Part shown: positions 26,132 through 34,550 of the stretch, one piece after another
Numbering within the stretch: the first letter of the stretch is position 1
Layout: every line of letters begins with the position of its first letter
NCBI GenBank assembly: GCA_963558655.1
Contig: CAUWHJ010000001.1
Span: 1-64,000 of the forward strand
Length of the DNA stretch: 64,000 nt
Direction of reading: 5' to 3'
DNA from: UMGS1590 sp963558655
GTDB taxonomy: Bacteria; Bacillota; Peptococcia; Peptococcales; Peptococcaceae
The notes under the pieces: model-generated
Database searches by the model: none
What the model was told of the DNA's origin: nothing
What the model saw: only the letters and a program-made list of their open reading frames with translations
Program-made: the position numbers and the translations under genes

Positions 26132-26476
26132 GTGAACGATAAACCGATCGACAGAATCATTCAGGAATCTGTGCCGGGCAAACAGGTCACCATCGCCCAT
26201 GTGATAGCTTCTCCAATGGAAGATATTTACGAACGCTTAGGCGTTGAAGGGCATGGCGCTTTAGGGATTCTCACGCTTTCGCCTTGTGAAACGGCCATCA
26301 TTGCAGCGGATATTGCAACCAAAACAGCCGATGTGGAGATTGATTTTCTTGACCGCTTCACCGGCTCGGTGGTGATTTCGGGTGATGTGCAGAGTGTTGA
26401 AACCGCTTTGCGTGCCGTCACAGAAACCTTGCAGTCGTTGCTCAAATTCGACACGGTTCCGATTACAAAAACATGA
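26132..26476 (+). CDS. Permuted BMC shell protein, EutS/PduU type
   Basis: A 114-residue circularly permuted BMC-domain protein. The N-terminal IIQESVPGKQVTIAHVIASP forms, in EutS/PduU, a beta-barrel cap over the hexamer pore. The core reads ALGILTLSPCETAIIAADIA. GTG at 26132 is chosen because GAAGGAG lies about 9 bases upstream, whereas ATG 26123 overlaps it, and because the sequence then begins like EutS. The stop overlaps the start of the EutP-like gene (ATGA). Confidence 0.9.
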   Translation: MNDKPIDRIIQESVPGKQVTIAHVIASPMEDIYERLGVEGHGALGILTLSPCETAIIAADIATKTADVEIDFLDRFTGSVVISGDVQSVETALRAVTETLQSLLKFDTVPITKT

Positions 26477-26949
26477 AAAGAAAACGCATCATGCTTATTG
26501 GGCCACGAGGTTCTGGAAAATCGACGTTGGCGAATGTGCTGAACGCCGAGGACAGACCGCTTCGACAAACACAAGACACCATTTACAGAAAATATACGCT
26601 GGATGTTCCCAGTGGGTATTTGGAGAACAGCTGGATGTACCAGCATCTCATTGCGCTTTCACAGGATGCCTGGTGTATTCTTGTGCTGGTAGATGGTTCT
26701 AAAAGAACAGAGGTGTACTCTCCCGGTTTTGCGAAAACATTTCGCTGTCCGGTGGTGGGCGTCATCAGCAAATGCGACCTCTGCTCAGAGGGTGTGACGC
26801 AGGCGGAAAAAGAACTTGCAAAAATTGGCGTGCGCCCGCCGTATTTTGCCATTAGTGCCAAAAGCGGCGAAGGGCTTGAACGCCTTATCACATATTTGAA
26901 ACAGTTGGAGGGAGGTAAGGGCGTCTATGAAATTTATCACCGAGAATGA
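26473..26949 (+). CDS. EutP/PduV-like small GTPase
   Basis: A 158-residue P-loop protein: Walker A GPRGSGKST at about residues 10-18, TQDTIYRKYTLDVPSGYLEN (switch/G3 region as in EutP), and SKCDL (G4). Co-translated with the shell protein upstream (4-bp overlap) and overlaps the next gene by 23 bp. EutP/PduV proteins associate with shells and may help position or move microcompartments. Their exact role is not settled. Confidence 0.88.
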   Translation: MKRKRIMLIGPRGSGKSTLANVLNAEDRPLRQTQDTIYRKYTLDVPSGYLENSWMYQHLIALSQDAWCILVLVDGSKRTEVYSPGFAKTFRCPVVGVISKCDLCSEGVTQAEKELAKIGVRPPYFAISAKSGEGLERLITYLKQLEGGKGVYEIYHRE

Positions 26950-27583
26950 TTTGCGGGCGATGTATAAGACACAGCCCTTTACAACCTATACGCCAAACGA
27001 AGGAGAACGTCTCACACCTGGTGCCAGACAATTTCTCATTGACCGTGGCGTGAATATCTACACTGAAACACCAAAACCACCAACCTCCTCTCCGTCTCCG
27101 ACAACGCCGAGTGGGGTGCCACAGGCGAAAAAACAATGGCTCTGCCTCAAACTTGATGCTCTGCGCTTGCAATTTCTCAGTGCAACCAAAGAGATTCTGA
27201 CAAGCGATGTGCAAATGGCGCAGCAGCTGACAGCGCTGGCTCGTCAGCTTTCCCTTCTCACGCTTTCTGTGGAAGGAAAATGCGACGTGGCCGACTTGTA
27301 CTGCGTGCCATGTGCCGGCATGAACGAAGAAACTTTCTCCGATGCGCTTGGCGATTGCGTGGAAGTGTCTGAGTTCTGTATGCAGCTGGAGAAGGCGCAG
27401 ACGCTTTTAACCATGGCGCAGCTGCGTAATGCGGTGCGGCTTTTTGAGGCGGAAATGGAAATGCAGCTGGACGACGAGTGCATGAAAAAAACGCTCCTTG
27501 CAAAGAGCGCGCAGATTGTTAATCGGTTGTCGCAGTTGATTTGTCAAACGATGGGAGGCGGCGTATGTCAGAAGAAAAGTTGA
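26927..27583 (+). CDS. EutT/EutQ-N-terminus-like BMC accessory protein
   Basis: A 218-residue protein. The first 45 residues (FITENDLRAM, then GERLTPGARQFLIDRGVNIY) match the N-terminal motif shared by EutT, EutQ and PduL. A Pro/Ser/Thr-rich linker (residues about 48-62) follows, then a helical domain of about 150 residues that resembles the EutT cobalamin adenosyltransferase only weakly. The CCxxC metal motif of EutT is absent, and the pathway here needs no B12. It may be a structural or targeting relative rather than an enzyme. Overlaps both neighbouring genes (23 and 19 bp). Confidence 0.65.
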   Translation: MKFITENDLRAMYKTQPFTTYTPNEGERLTPGARQFLIDRGVNIYTETPKPPTSSPSPTTPSGVPQAKKQWLCLKLDALRLQFLSATKEILTSDVQMAQQLTALARQLSLLTLSVEGKCDVADLYCVPCAGMNEETFSDALGDCVEVSEFCMQLEKAQTLLTMAQLRNAVRLFEAEMEMQLDDECMKKTLLAKSAQIVNRLSQLICQTMGGGVCQKKS

Positions 27584-28413
27584 ATTTTGCGTATTGCGAG
27601 CAAATGGTGGCAGATTTTGAAAAAGTCATCGAAAAGCCAATACGAAAAAAATCATCGGTTTACTACACCGGCGTGGACCTTGGTACAGCCTGTGTGGTAA
27701 TCGCCGTGCTTGACGAAAACAAACAACCTGTGGCTGGCGCTTATCGCTACGCAGATGTGGTGCGTGACGGCATGGTGGTTGACTATATCGGCGCGGTGCA
27801 AATCGTGCGTGAATTGAAAGAAGAAATCGAAGAAAAGCTCGGCGTTGAGCTTTACGATGCTGCCGGTGCTATTCCACCGGGCACTGACACCTTAGACGGT
27901 GGCGCTGTGAAAAATGTTATTCAAGGCGCAGGCTTTGAGTGCACCAATCTGTTGGACGAATCCACCGCAGCTAACCTTGTTTTGGGCATGAAAAACGGGG
28001 CTGTTGTGGATATTGGCGGTGGCACTACGGGTATTTCCATTTTCAAAGATGGTGAAGTGGTGACCATTGCCGATGAACCAACAGGTGGTACGCATTTTTC
28101 GCTGGTTGTGGCAGGTGCTTATGGCAAATCTTTTGAAGAAGCCGAACGCTATAAGCGTGATGAAAGCCACCATCGTGAACTCCTGCCGGTGCTCAAACCG
28201 GTGATGGATAAGGTGGCCTCCATCATCAGCCGGCAGATTCAAGGCTATGAAGTAGACGAACTGGCGCTGGTTGGCGGTACTTGCTGCTTTACCGGCATTG
28301 AAAACGTCATTGAAAAAGCCACGGGTGTGCCAACGCACAAGCCAAAAAATCCAATGTTCGTGACGCCTTTAGGTATTGCACTAAGCTGCAAGCCTGAGCA
28401 GCATGAGGAGTGA
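27565..28413 (+). CDS. EutJ-like Hsp70-fold chaperone
   Basis: A 282-residue actin/Hsp70-ATPase-fold protein: phosphate-1 motif YTGVDLGTACVVIAVLD, phosphate-2 VVDIGGGTTGISIF, and adenosine motif ALVGGTCCFTGIENVIE. No substrate-binding domain, as is usual for EutJ. ATG 27565 with GGGAGG upstream; it overlaps the previous gene by 19 bp. EutJ is thought to assist folding or reactivation of microcompartment enzymes. In a CutC locus its client is unknown. Confidence 0.9.
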   Translation: MSEEKLNFAYCEQMVADFEKVIEKPIRKKSSVYYTGVDLGTACVVIAVLDENKQPVAGAYRYADVVRDGMVVDYIGAVQIVRELKEEIEEKLGVELYDAAGAIPPGTDTLDGGAVKNVIQGAGFECTNLLDESTAANLVLGMKNGAVVDIGGGTTGISIFKDGEVVTIADEPTGGTHFSLVVAGAYGKSFEEAERYKRDESHHRELLPVLKPVMDKVASIISRQIQGYEVDELALVGGTCCFTGIENVIEKATGVPTHKPKNPMFVTPLGIALSCKPEQHEE

Positions 28414-28418
28414 TGCAG

Positions 28419-28724
28419 ATGGATATTCGCATCATCAAATCTCCTTCAGCCGGCACCGTTGACATTCTTATGCGGCGCAAAGGCTCTGCGAAAAACGAAC
28501 AGCCGCCTTGCATTGATGCCATCGGCCTGGTGCAGGGCAAGATGATTGACATGGTGGTGGCTGCTGATATTGCCGAAAAGGCGGTAGGTGTTACCGTTGA
28601 GGACATTCGCGGCAGTTGTCCGCAAAACATGATTTTACTTGCGATTTTTGGCGATACGGCTTCGGTGGAAGCGGCGCTCAAACAAATTCGCACAGAGATA
28701 GAAGGAGGAACGCGCAGCCTATGA
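28419..28724 (+). CDS. BMC-domain shell protein with unusual N-terminus
   Basis: A 101-residue BMC protein. The core (AIGLVQGKMIDMVVAADIAE, then AVGVTVEDIRGSC) follows a 30-residue N-terminal segment (MDIRIIKSPSAGTVDILMRR) not found in canonical BMC-H proteins. ATG 28419 has GAGGAG 8 bases upstream; closer starts at 28410 and 28413 do not leave room. I think it belongs with atypical glycyl-radical-locus hexamers of the GrpU/CutR kind, but the placement is uncertain. Its stop overlaps the start of the pentamer gene (ATGA). Confidence 0.8.
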   Translation: MDIRIIKSPSAGTVDILMRRKGSAKNEQPPCIDAIGLVQGKMIDMVVAADIAEKAVGVTVEDIRGSCPQNMILLAIFGDTASVEAALKQIRTEIEGGTRSL

Positions 28725-28987
28725 TCACAGCAAAACTCATTGGCCACATTTGGTCAACACGTAAAGCCGACTCCTTAAATGGCTTAAAATTGATGCAAGC
28801 CGAGATCATCGGCGGCGGAACCGATTCGGGTAAACGCATTATTGTTGTAGACATTATCAGTGCCGGCATTGGCGACCGAGTGATTGTCACCACAGGCTCC
28901 TCGGCACGACGTATGCTCGGCGACGACAATGTGCCCGTAGATGCAGTCGTCGTTGGCATTATTGACGAAGACTGCCATTTTGAATAA
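28721..28987 (+). CDS. EutN/CcmL-type pentameric vertex protein
   Basis: An 88-residue protein of the BMC-P family, which caps the twelve vertices of the shell. It starts MITAKLIGHIWSTRK and has GLKLMQAEI, the characteristic AGIGDRVIVTTGSSAR segment, and PVDAVVVGIID near the end. It overlaps the preceding shell gene by 4 bp, and ribosome site GAAGGAGG lies 12 bases upstream. Confidence 0.93.
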   Translation: MITAKLIGHIWSTRKADSLNGLKLMQAEIIGGGTDSGKRIIVVDIISAGIGDRVIVTTGSSARRMLGDDNVPVDAVVVGIIDEDCHFE

Positions 28988-29001
28988 AGCGGGGTGTGAG
29001 A

Positions 29002-30330
29002 ATGAACCTTATCAATCAAATCAAGGAGGCTGGGATCATCGGCGCCGGTGGTGCAGGGTTCCCTACCCATGCGAAACTGGCCTCCGAAGCAGAATATATT
29101 TTAATGAACGCTGCGGAATGTGAACCATTGCTGCGTGTTGACCAACAGCTCATGGATATTTTTGCAGACGACATCTTAAAAGGATTCGAGATGGCTGGTC
29201 GTGCCGTAGCGGCAAAGCACGCCATCATTGGCATTAAGAAAAAACACGGCAAAGTCATTGCCAAGCTCCAGGAGCGCATTGTAGCGCTGGGGTTTGCCGG
29301 CTATGTTGAAGTGGGTGAGCTGCCGGATATGTACCCAGCTGGCGATGAACAGGTGCTTGTTTATGAACTCACCGGACGGGTGGTGCCAGAAGCGGGAATT
29401 CCAATTCAGGTGGGTTGTGTGGTTGTTAACTCTGAGACTGCACTGAACATCTATAAGGCGTCTCAGGGACAGCCTGTGACCGAAAAATACATCACCATTG
29501 CTGGCGATGTGCCACGCCGTCTTACAGTGAAGGTGCCGGTGGGCACGCCAATCATTGATGTGCTGAAACTTTCCGGCATTGACGATTTCAGCGATTATGC
29601 CGTGATTGACGGCGGTCCAATGATGGGGCCTGTGATGAAAGATTTGAACGGTTATGTGTCAAAGAAGAACAAAGGATTTGTGATTCTGCCAAAAGACCAT
29701 TTCCTGATTCGCAAAAAATCGGTGACGCTTGAACAAGCAAAGAAAGTCAACAAAGCTACCTGCGAGCAGTGCCGTATGTGCACCGACCTTTGTCCACGTT
29801 ATCTTTTGGGGCACAATATGCAGCCGCACAAGATGATGCGTGCTCAGAACTATGCGTTTACCGATTTGGACAGTGTGAAGATTGCTCAGCTTTGCTGCCA
29901 GTGCAACCTTTGCGAACTGTTCTCCTGCCCGGCAGGGCTGCATCCAAAGATGGCCAACCTTTATTTCAAAGGGCTTTTGGCGCAGGAAGGGGTGCGCTAC
30001 AAACCGGAAACCACCGATTTTGAAGCGCGCAGTATGCGTCCATACCGCAAGGTGCCATCGAAACGCCTGATTGCGCGTTTGGGGCTGACGCCATTCGACC
30101 AGCCAGCGCCAATGAGCGATGACACCGTAGTGCCAGATGTGGTGAGAATTTCCACCCGTCAGCATGTGGGTGCGCCGGCAGTATCAACGGTGGCAGTTGG
30201 CGACCATGTAGAAGCTGGGCAGAAAATTGGTGACATTGCACCGGATAGTCTCGGCGCTGCCATTCATTCGAGCATTGCGGGTACTGTAACGGAAGTGACA
30301 CCTCATTTTATTGAAGTAAGGAGACAATAA
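29002..30330 (+). CDS. PduS/RnfC-like flavin iron-sulfur oxidoreductase
   Basis: A 442-residue protein of the PduS/RnfC family. It has a glycine-rich nucleotide/FMN motif IIGAGGAGFPTHAKL (residues 12-26), an SLBB-like region at about 165-220, and two [4Fe-4S] motifs: C254-x2-C257-x2-C260-x3-C264 and C298/C301-x2-C304-x4-C309. A C-terminal barrel-sandwich-like segment (about 395-442) follows. In propanediol BMCs PduS reduces cobalamin and contacts the shell protein PduT. No B12 enzyme is encoded here, so NADH oxidation with electron export is the likelier role. The next gene encodes a PduT-like shell protein 3 bp downstream. Confidence 0.88.
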   Translation: MNLINQIKEAGIIGAGGAGFPTHAKLASEAEYILMNAAECEPLLRVDQQLMDIFADDILKGFEMAGRAVAAKHAIIGIKKKHGKVIAKLQERIVALGFAGYVEVGELPDMYPAGDEQVLVYELTGRVVPEAGIPIQVGCVVVNSETALNIYKASQGQPVTEKYITIAGDVPRRLTVKVPVGTPIIDVLKLSGIDDFSDYAVIDGGPMMGPVMKDLNGYVSKKNKGFVILPKDHFLIRKKSVTLEQAKKVNKATCEQCRMCTDLCPRYLLGHNMQPHKMMRAQNYAFTDLDSVKIAQLCCQCNLCELFSCPAGLHPKMANLYFKGLLAQEGVRYKPETTDFEARSMRPYRKVPSKRLIARLGLTPFDQPAPMSDDTVVPDVVRISTRQHVGAPAVSTVAVGDHVEAGQKIGDIAPDSLGAAIHSSIAGTVTEVTPHFIEVRRQ

Positions 30331-30332
30331 AT

Positions 30333-30878
30333 ATGCGTGCAATAGGTATGGTAGAATTTAACAGCATTGCCAAAGGCATCTATGCGGCCGACCAGATGGT
30401 TAAAATTTCTGATGTAGAATTTGCAGCGGCCACTTCAACCTGCCCAGGCAAATACATCGCCATCGTTCACGGCGACGTGGCAGCGGTTGAAGACTCTGTA
30501 CGCATCGGTGAACGCATGGCAGAGGAATTTTTCGTGGATTCAATTGTGATTCCTAACGTGGACCCAGGCGTGTTCCCGGCAATTACGGGTGCAACCATGC
30601 CGGAACGCGTGCAGGCTGTGGGCATCATGGAATCTTTCTCTTTAGCCACCATGATTGTTTGTGCCGATGCCATTCTCAAGGCTGCTGAATTAGAAGCGAT
30701 TGAGCTTCGTCTTGGCAATGGTCTGGGAGGAAAGAGCTACTTCACTTACACCGGCGATGTGGCTGCGGTACAGGCTGGCACTGATGCTGGCATGGAAATG
30801 GCGAAAGAAAAAGGGCTGCTTGTGAATGCCGAAGTGATTCCATCGCCATCGGAACTCTTGATTCCAACCTTGTTATAA
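30333..30878 (+). CDS. PduT-like iron-sulfur trimeric shell protein
   Basis: A 181-residue tandem BMC-domain protein closely following PduT: AIGMVEFNSIAKGIYAADQM at the start, second domain AVGIMESFSLATMIVCADAI. C37 in the loop STCPGKY corresponds to the PduT cysteine that ligates a [4Fe-4S] cluster at the trimer pore. With the PduS-like protein directly upstream it would form an electron conduit through the shell (established for PduS-PduT, inferred here). Confidence 0.92.
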   Translation: MRAIGMVEFNSIAKGIYAADQMVKISDVEFAAATSTCPGKYIAIVHGDVAAVEDSVRIGERMAEEFFVDSIVIPNVDPGVFPAITGATMPERVQAVGIMESFSLATMIVCADAILKAAELEAIELRLGNGLGGKSYFTYTGDVAAVQAGTDAGMEMAKEKGLLVNAEVIPSPSELLIPTLL

Positions 30879-30916
30879 TTGTATAGAACCATCATAGATG
30901 GAAAGGATGTGAGTCT

Positions 30917-31555
30917 ATGAAGAAACTAATCTGTGCCAAAGATGTAGAACAATGCGTGCAGGAAGGGAAAACCTTCATTGCTATTGATGGCAACACCATC
31001 ATCACCCCTTCCGCAAAAGACGCAGCTGCTCTGTCGGGCATCGAATTTCGTGAAGGCGCTGGCAGCGAATGTGAGAACGCTTGTGCAAACAACAGCGCAC
31101 CAACGGTGGAAGCAGACAACCAGATTATTTATAAAGCCTTGCAGATTCTTCTTGAAAAAGGGATGCTTGGCCAACTGATGAATGTGGCTGGCGTTGACGT
31201 GCCTTATGTTTCCGAAAGCGATTCTGCCGGTATGCTGAAACTGGTGCGTGGCAACACTGCCAAGTGGCAGCCTTTAGATACGGGCCATGCTGGCGACAAG
31301 GTGCAGTACAACGAACTGATTGGCGCTGCTGATGGCGTGCAAATGAACGCCGGTTTTATGACCATCGACGATTGCACCTTCTCCTGGGATGTCGATTGTC
31401 AGGAAATTTATTATGTGATTGATGGGACGCTGACCGTTGAAAAAGATGGCCGCGTATTCACCGCACATCCTGGTGATTGCCTGCTCTTCAAGCGTGGCGC
31501 GCATCTGATGTTTGGCACACCGGATAGTGTGAAAGTATTCTATGTGACACATTGA
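30917..31555 (+). CDS. EutQ-like cupin protein (possible acetate kinase)
   Basis: A 212-residue protein. The N-terminal motif (LICAKDVEQCVQEG, then NTIITPSAKDAAALSGIEF) is shared with EutT-type proteins. After a linker comes the cupin domain (about residues 110-212: DCQEIYYVIDGTLTVEKDGR, then HPGDCLLFKRGAHLMFG). EutQ of Salmonella has acetate kinase activity. In this operon it could turn acetyl phosphate from PduL into acetate plus ATP. No AckA-type kinase is present in the window. Confidence 0.85.
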   Translation: MKKLICAKDVEQCVQEGKTFIAIDGNTIITPSAKDAAALSGIEFREGAGSECENACANNSAPTVEADNQIIYKALQILLEKGMLGQLMNVAGVDVPYVSESDSAGMLKLVRGNTAKWQPLDTGHAGDKVQYNELIGAADGVQMNAGFMTIDDCTFSWDVDCQEIYYVIDGTLTVEKDGRVFTAHPGDCLLFKRGAHLMFGTPDSVKVFYVTH

Positions 31556-31577
31556 GTCATAACCAAGGAGGACAACA

Positions 31578-32180
31578 ATGGAAGCATTAGGAATGATTGA
31601 AACCTATGGTTTAATACCTGCCATTGAAGCAGCCGATGCCATGCTGAAAGCTGCTGAAGTGCGACTTTTGGAAAGAGATTTTGTTAAAGGTGGTATTGTT
31701 ACCATCATCGTTACCGGTGATGTGGCAGCTGTTAAAGCAGCCGTTGATGCCGGTGCAGCAGCAGCATCTCGTTTGGGTGAAAAAGCACTGCGTACACAGC
31801 ACGTGATTCCTCGCCCACATCAGGAAGTTGGCGAAACGATTGTAAACCCAATTCCACTTTCTGAACTTCGTCAAGCACAGGGAGAGTGTCCCAGGCAAGG
31901 CTTAATTGAAGAAGCTGTTATAGAAGAACCTGTTTCGGAAGAACCGGTTCTGACCTTTGCGAAGGACGAACTTTCAAAAGAAGCGCTCGACCATTTGGTT
32001 GAGACGCAAGGTCTTGAAGCGGCGCTGGCTGCTTTGGACACTTGCCGCGTGGTGGCTCTGCGTAACCTGGCACGCAGCTACGACAATCTTGGCATTGCCG
32101 GACGTGCCATTTCAAAGGCCAACAAAGACACCTTGCTCAGCGCATTTGCAAGCTACTATGCGCCTGAGAAAGGACGTTGA
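31578..32180 (+). CDS. BMC-H shell protein with long C-terminal extension
   Basis: A 200-residue protein. Residues 1-90 are a canonical hexameric BMC domain (ALGMIETYGLIPAIEAADAM). Then an acidic, proline-rich linker (about 90-128, with repeated EEPVSEEPV) leads to a compact helical domain (about 130-200, LVETQGLEAALAALDTCRV, then LRNLARSYDNLGIAG). EutK and PduK also carry tails, but of other types. The tail could bind cargo or nucleic acid. Within the linker the segment LRQAQGECPRQG looks inserted. Confidence 0.88.
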   Translation: MEALGMIETYGLIPAIEAADAMLKAAEVRLLERDFVKGGIVTIIVTGDVAAVKAAVDAGAAAASRLGEKALRTQHVIPRPHQEVGETIVNPIPLSELRQAQGECPRQGLIEEAVIEEPVSEEPVLTFAKDELSKEALDHLVETQGLEAALAALDTCRVVALRNLARSYDNLGIAGRAISKANKDTLLSAFASYYAPEKGR

Positions 32181-32204
32181 CATTAGAAGGAGGTTGACAA
32201 ATTT

Positions 32205-33851
32205 ATGGAAAATATGGATTATGATTTACAATCGGTACAGGAAGCCAGAGACCTTGCTCGTAAAGGGCAGGTTGCTACTGAAAAACTGGCGACCTATACC
32301 GAAGAACAAATTGACCGCATCATTCGCAACATGGTGCGTGTGGCAGAAGAAAACGCTGTTTCTCTGGCACAGATGGCAGTTGAAGAAACTGGCTTTGGTA
32401 AAATTGCCGATAAAACCTACAAAAACCACATGGCATCCACCCTGCTTTATGATGCCATCAAAGATATGAAAACGGTTGGCGTTATCAACGAAGACCCAGT
32501 GGCAGGCACCATGGACGTGGCTGACCCTGTGGGTCTGTTGATGGGGATTGTGCCTTCCACCAACCCAACATCCACTGCAATTTTCAAGTCGATTATTGCT
32601 GTGAAGGCAAGAAACGCCATCGTATTCTCTCCACATCCATCTGCTGTAAAATGCACATCTCGTGCCGCTGAGTTGATGGCAAAGGCTGCTGTGGAAGCTG
32701 GTGCACCAGAAAACACCATCGGTTGCATCACGAAAACCTCCATGCCAGCTACCAACGAACTGATGCACTGCAAAGAAGTAAAGATGATTATTGCTACCGG
32801 TGGCCCTGGCATGGTGAAGGCTGCTTACAGCGCCGGCAAGCCTGCACTGGGCGTTGGTGCCGGGAACTCCCCTGCTTACATCGAACGCACAGCGAATGTG
32901 AAACAGGCCGTTTCCAACATCATTGCTTCTAAGACCTTCGACTATGGCACCATCTGCGCGTCTGAACAGTCCATCATCTGCGAAGAATGTAACAAAGATG
33001 CCGTTATCGCCGAACTGAAGAACCAGGGGGCATACTTCATGAGCACCGAAGAGACCGACAAAGTCTGCAAGCTGCTCTTCAAAAACGGCCATGCCATGAA
33101 CGCAAAGTTTGTAGGCCGTTCCCCACAAGTCATCGCTGAAGCAGCCGGTATTTCCATTCCGGCGAACACCACCGTTCTCATCGGGGCACAGGGCGGTGTT
33201 GGCGAAGGGTATCCTCTCTCCTACGAAAAGCTCACCACCGTATTGGCGTTCTATGTGGTGAAAGATTGGCACGAAGCGTGCGATCTTTCTATCGCCCTTT
33301 TGCAAAACGGTATCGGCCATACCATGAGTCTGCATACCGAGGACCGCAACGTGATTCTCGAATTTACCCGCAAGCCAGCCAGCCGTATTCTTGTGAACAC
33401 CGGCGGCAGCATGGGCGGTACCGGCGGCAGCACCGGTTTGGTACCATCTTTCACCCTCGGTTGCGGTACATGGGGCGGCAGCTCTACCTCGGAAAACGTT
33501 AGCCCACTCAACCTCATCAACGTGAAAAAGGTGGCTTTTGGTCAGAAAAACTGTGCAACCATGGTTGCCGATGACCCAACTTTCAACCATCCAGAACTGG
33601 CCAATATTCCGGGCGCTTTTGGCAACAACGCTTGCCAGGCTGGTAATGTATCCCTTGGCGCACCTTCTGTGGGCACAGGTTCCAGCTACCTGACACCGGA
33701 ACAATATCAAAACAGCGGCATCTCTTACAGCGTTGGCTGCAATAGCTGCGGCAGTGCCAACAATGGTCCTGTGGCAAGCGACCAGGACATCGACCTGAGC
33801 CAGCTCAACAACATCATCGAAGCTCTTGCAAAAGCATTGAGAGGTGAGTAA
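32205..33851 (+). CDS. CoA-acylating acetaldehyde dehydrogenase (active copy)
   Basis: A 548-residue EutE/CutF-like enzyme that oxidises acetaldehyde with NAD+ and CoA to acetyl-CoA. Catalytic C251 is present (DYGTICASEQS), with IVPSTNPTSTAIFKSIIAVK and the glycine motif GVGAGNSPAYIE. The C terminus is extended by a Gly/Ser/Asn linker and ends in an amphipathic helix (DIDLSQLNNIIEALAKALRG), typical of an encapsulation peptide. It consumes the acetaldehyde made by CutC. The first homologue at 21012 lacks the cysteine, so this is the catalytic one. Confidence 0.93.
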   Translation: MENMDYDLQSVQEARDLARKGQVATEKLATYTEEQIDRIIRNMVRVAEENAVSLAQMAVEETGFGKIADKTYKNHMASTLLYDAIKDMKTVGVINEDPVAGTMDVADPVGLLMGIVPSTNPTSTAIFKSIIAVKARNAIVFSPHPSAVKCTSRAAELMAKAAVEAGAPENTIGCITKTSMPATNELMHCKEVKMIIATGGPGMVKAAYSAGKPALGVGAGNSPAYIERTANVKQAVSNIIASKTFDYGTICASEQSIICEECNKDAVIAELKNQGAYFMSTEETDKVCKLLFKNGHAMNAKFVGRSPQVIAEAAGISIPANTTVLIGAQGGVGEGYPLSYEKLTTVLAFYVVKDWHEACDLSIALLQNGIGHTMSLHTEDRNVILEFTRKPASRILVNTGGSMGGTGGSTGLVPSFTLGCGTWGGSSTSENVSPLNLINVKKVAFGQKNCATMVADDPTFNHPELANIPGAFGNNACQAGNVSLGAPSVGTGSSYLTPEQYQNSGISYSVGCNSCGSANNGPVASDQDIDLSQLNNIIEALAKALRGE

Positions 33852-33853
33852 GC

Positions 33854-34504
33854 ATGGCGAGCAAAGAATATGAAGCCATTCTTGAAGCACTGCTTCAGGC
33901 GGTGCAGTCGGCTGCTCAGAATACGCCAAGCCAAGCAGGCGGCGTGCCGGTGGGCATCTCGAACCGCCACATTCACCTTTCTCAACAAGACCTTGAAGCG
34001 CTCTTTGGTGCGGGCTATGCGCTGACACCAATGAAAGAGCTTTCTCAACCAGGGCAGTTTGCCTGCAAAGAAACTGTGACGCTCTGTGGTCCAAAAGGTG
34101 CCATTGAAAAGGTGCGTGTGTTAGGGCCTGTACGCAGCGCAACACAGGTTGAAATTCTTGCTGGTGACGGCTTTAAGCTTGGTGTGAAAGCACCGGCAAA
34201 ACTTTCCGGCGACCTTGCCGGCACCCCAGGCGTTACCATTGTCGGGCCAAAAGGCTCTGTACAAGCGCCACAGGGCGTGATTGTGGCTCAGCGCCACATT
34301 CACATGACGCCACAGGACGCACAGACCTACGGCGTGCAAGATGGACAAATCGTGAGCATTGATGTTGACGGTTTGCGCGGCGGACGTTATCATAATGTTG
34401 CCATTCGTGTGACCAACAGCTCCAAGCTGGAATGTCATCTGGATACGGAAGAAGCCAACGCAATGGGCGTGTCCTCTTCCACCACTGTTAGTATTGTTAA
34501 GTAA
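33854..34504 (+). CDS. PduL-type phosphotransacylase
   Basis: A 216-residue protein of the PduL family, which converts acetyl-CoA and phosphate to acetyl phosphate and frees CoA inside the shell. The two zinc-binding motifs are seen: H39/H41 in NRHIHLS and H148/H150 in QRHIHMT. The first 20 residues (EYEAILEALLQAVQSA) form an amphipathic helix, a probable targeting peptide, joined by a short linker. It starts 3 bp after the aldehyde dehydrogenase. Confidence 0.94.
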   Translation: MASKEYEAILEALLQAVQSAAQNTPSQAGGVPVGISNRHIHLSQQDLEALFGAGYALTPMKELSQPGQFACKETVTLCGPKGAIEKVRVLGPVRSATQVEILAGDGFKLGVKAPAKLSGDLAGTPGVTIVGPKGSVQAPQGVIVAQRHIHMTPQDAQTYGVQDGQIVSIDVDGLRGGRYHNVAIRVTNSSKLECHLDTEEANAMGVSSSTTVSIVK

Positions 34505-34550
34505 AAAAATTATCTATAAAAAGTTCAATCAATTTTAGGAGGAAATCACT

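Noticed and set aside
32226..34145. A 639-codon open frame on the minus strand opposite the aldehyde dehydrogenase and pduL genes
   Set aside because: It is a shadow of two well-supported genes on the other strand. Its translation is rich in His, Cys and Trp and shows no domain.
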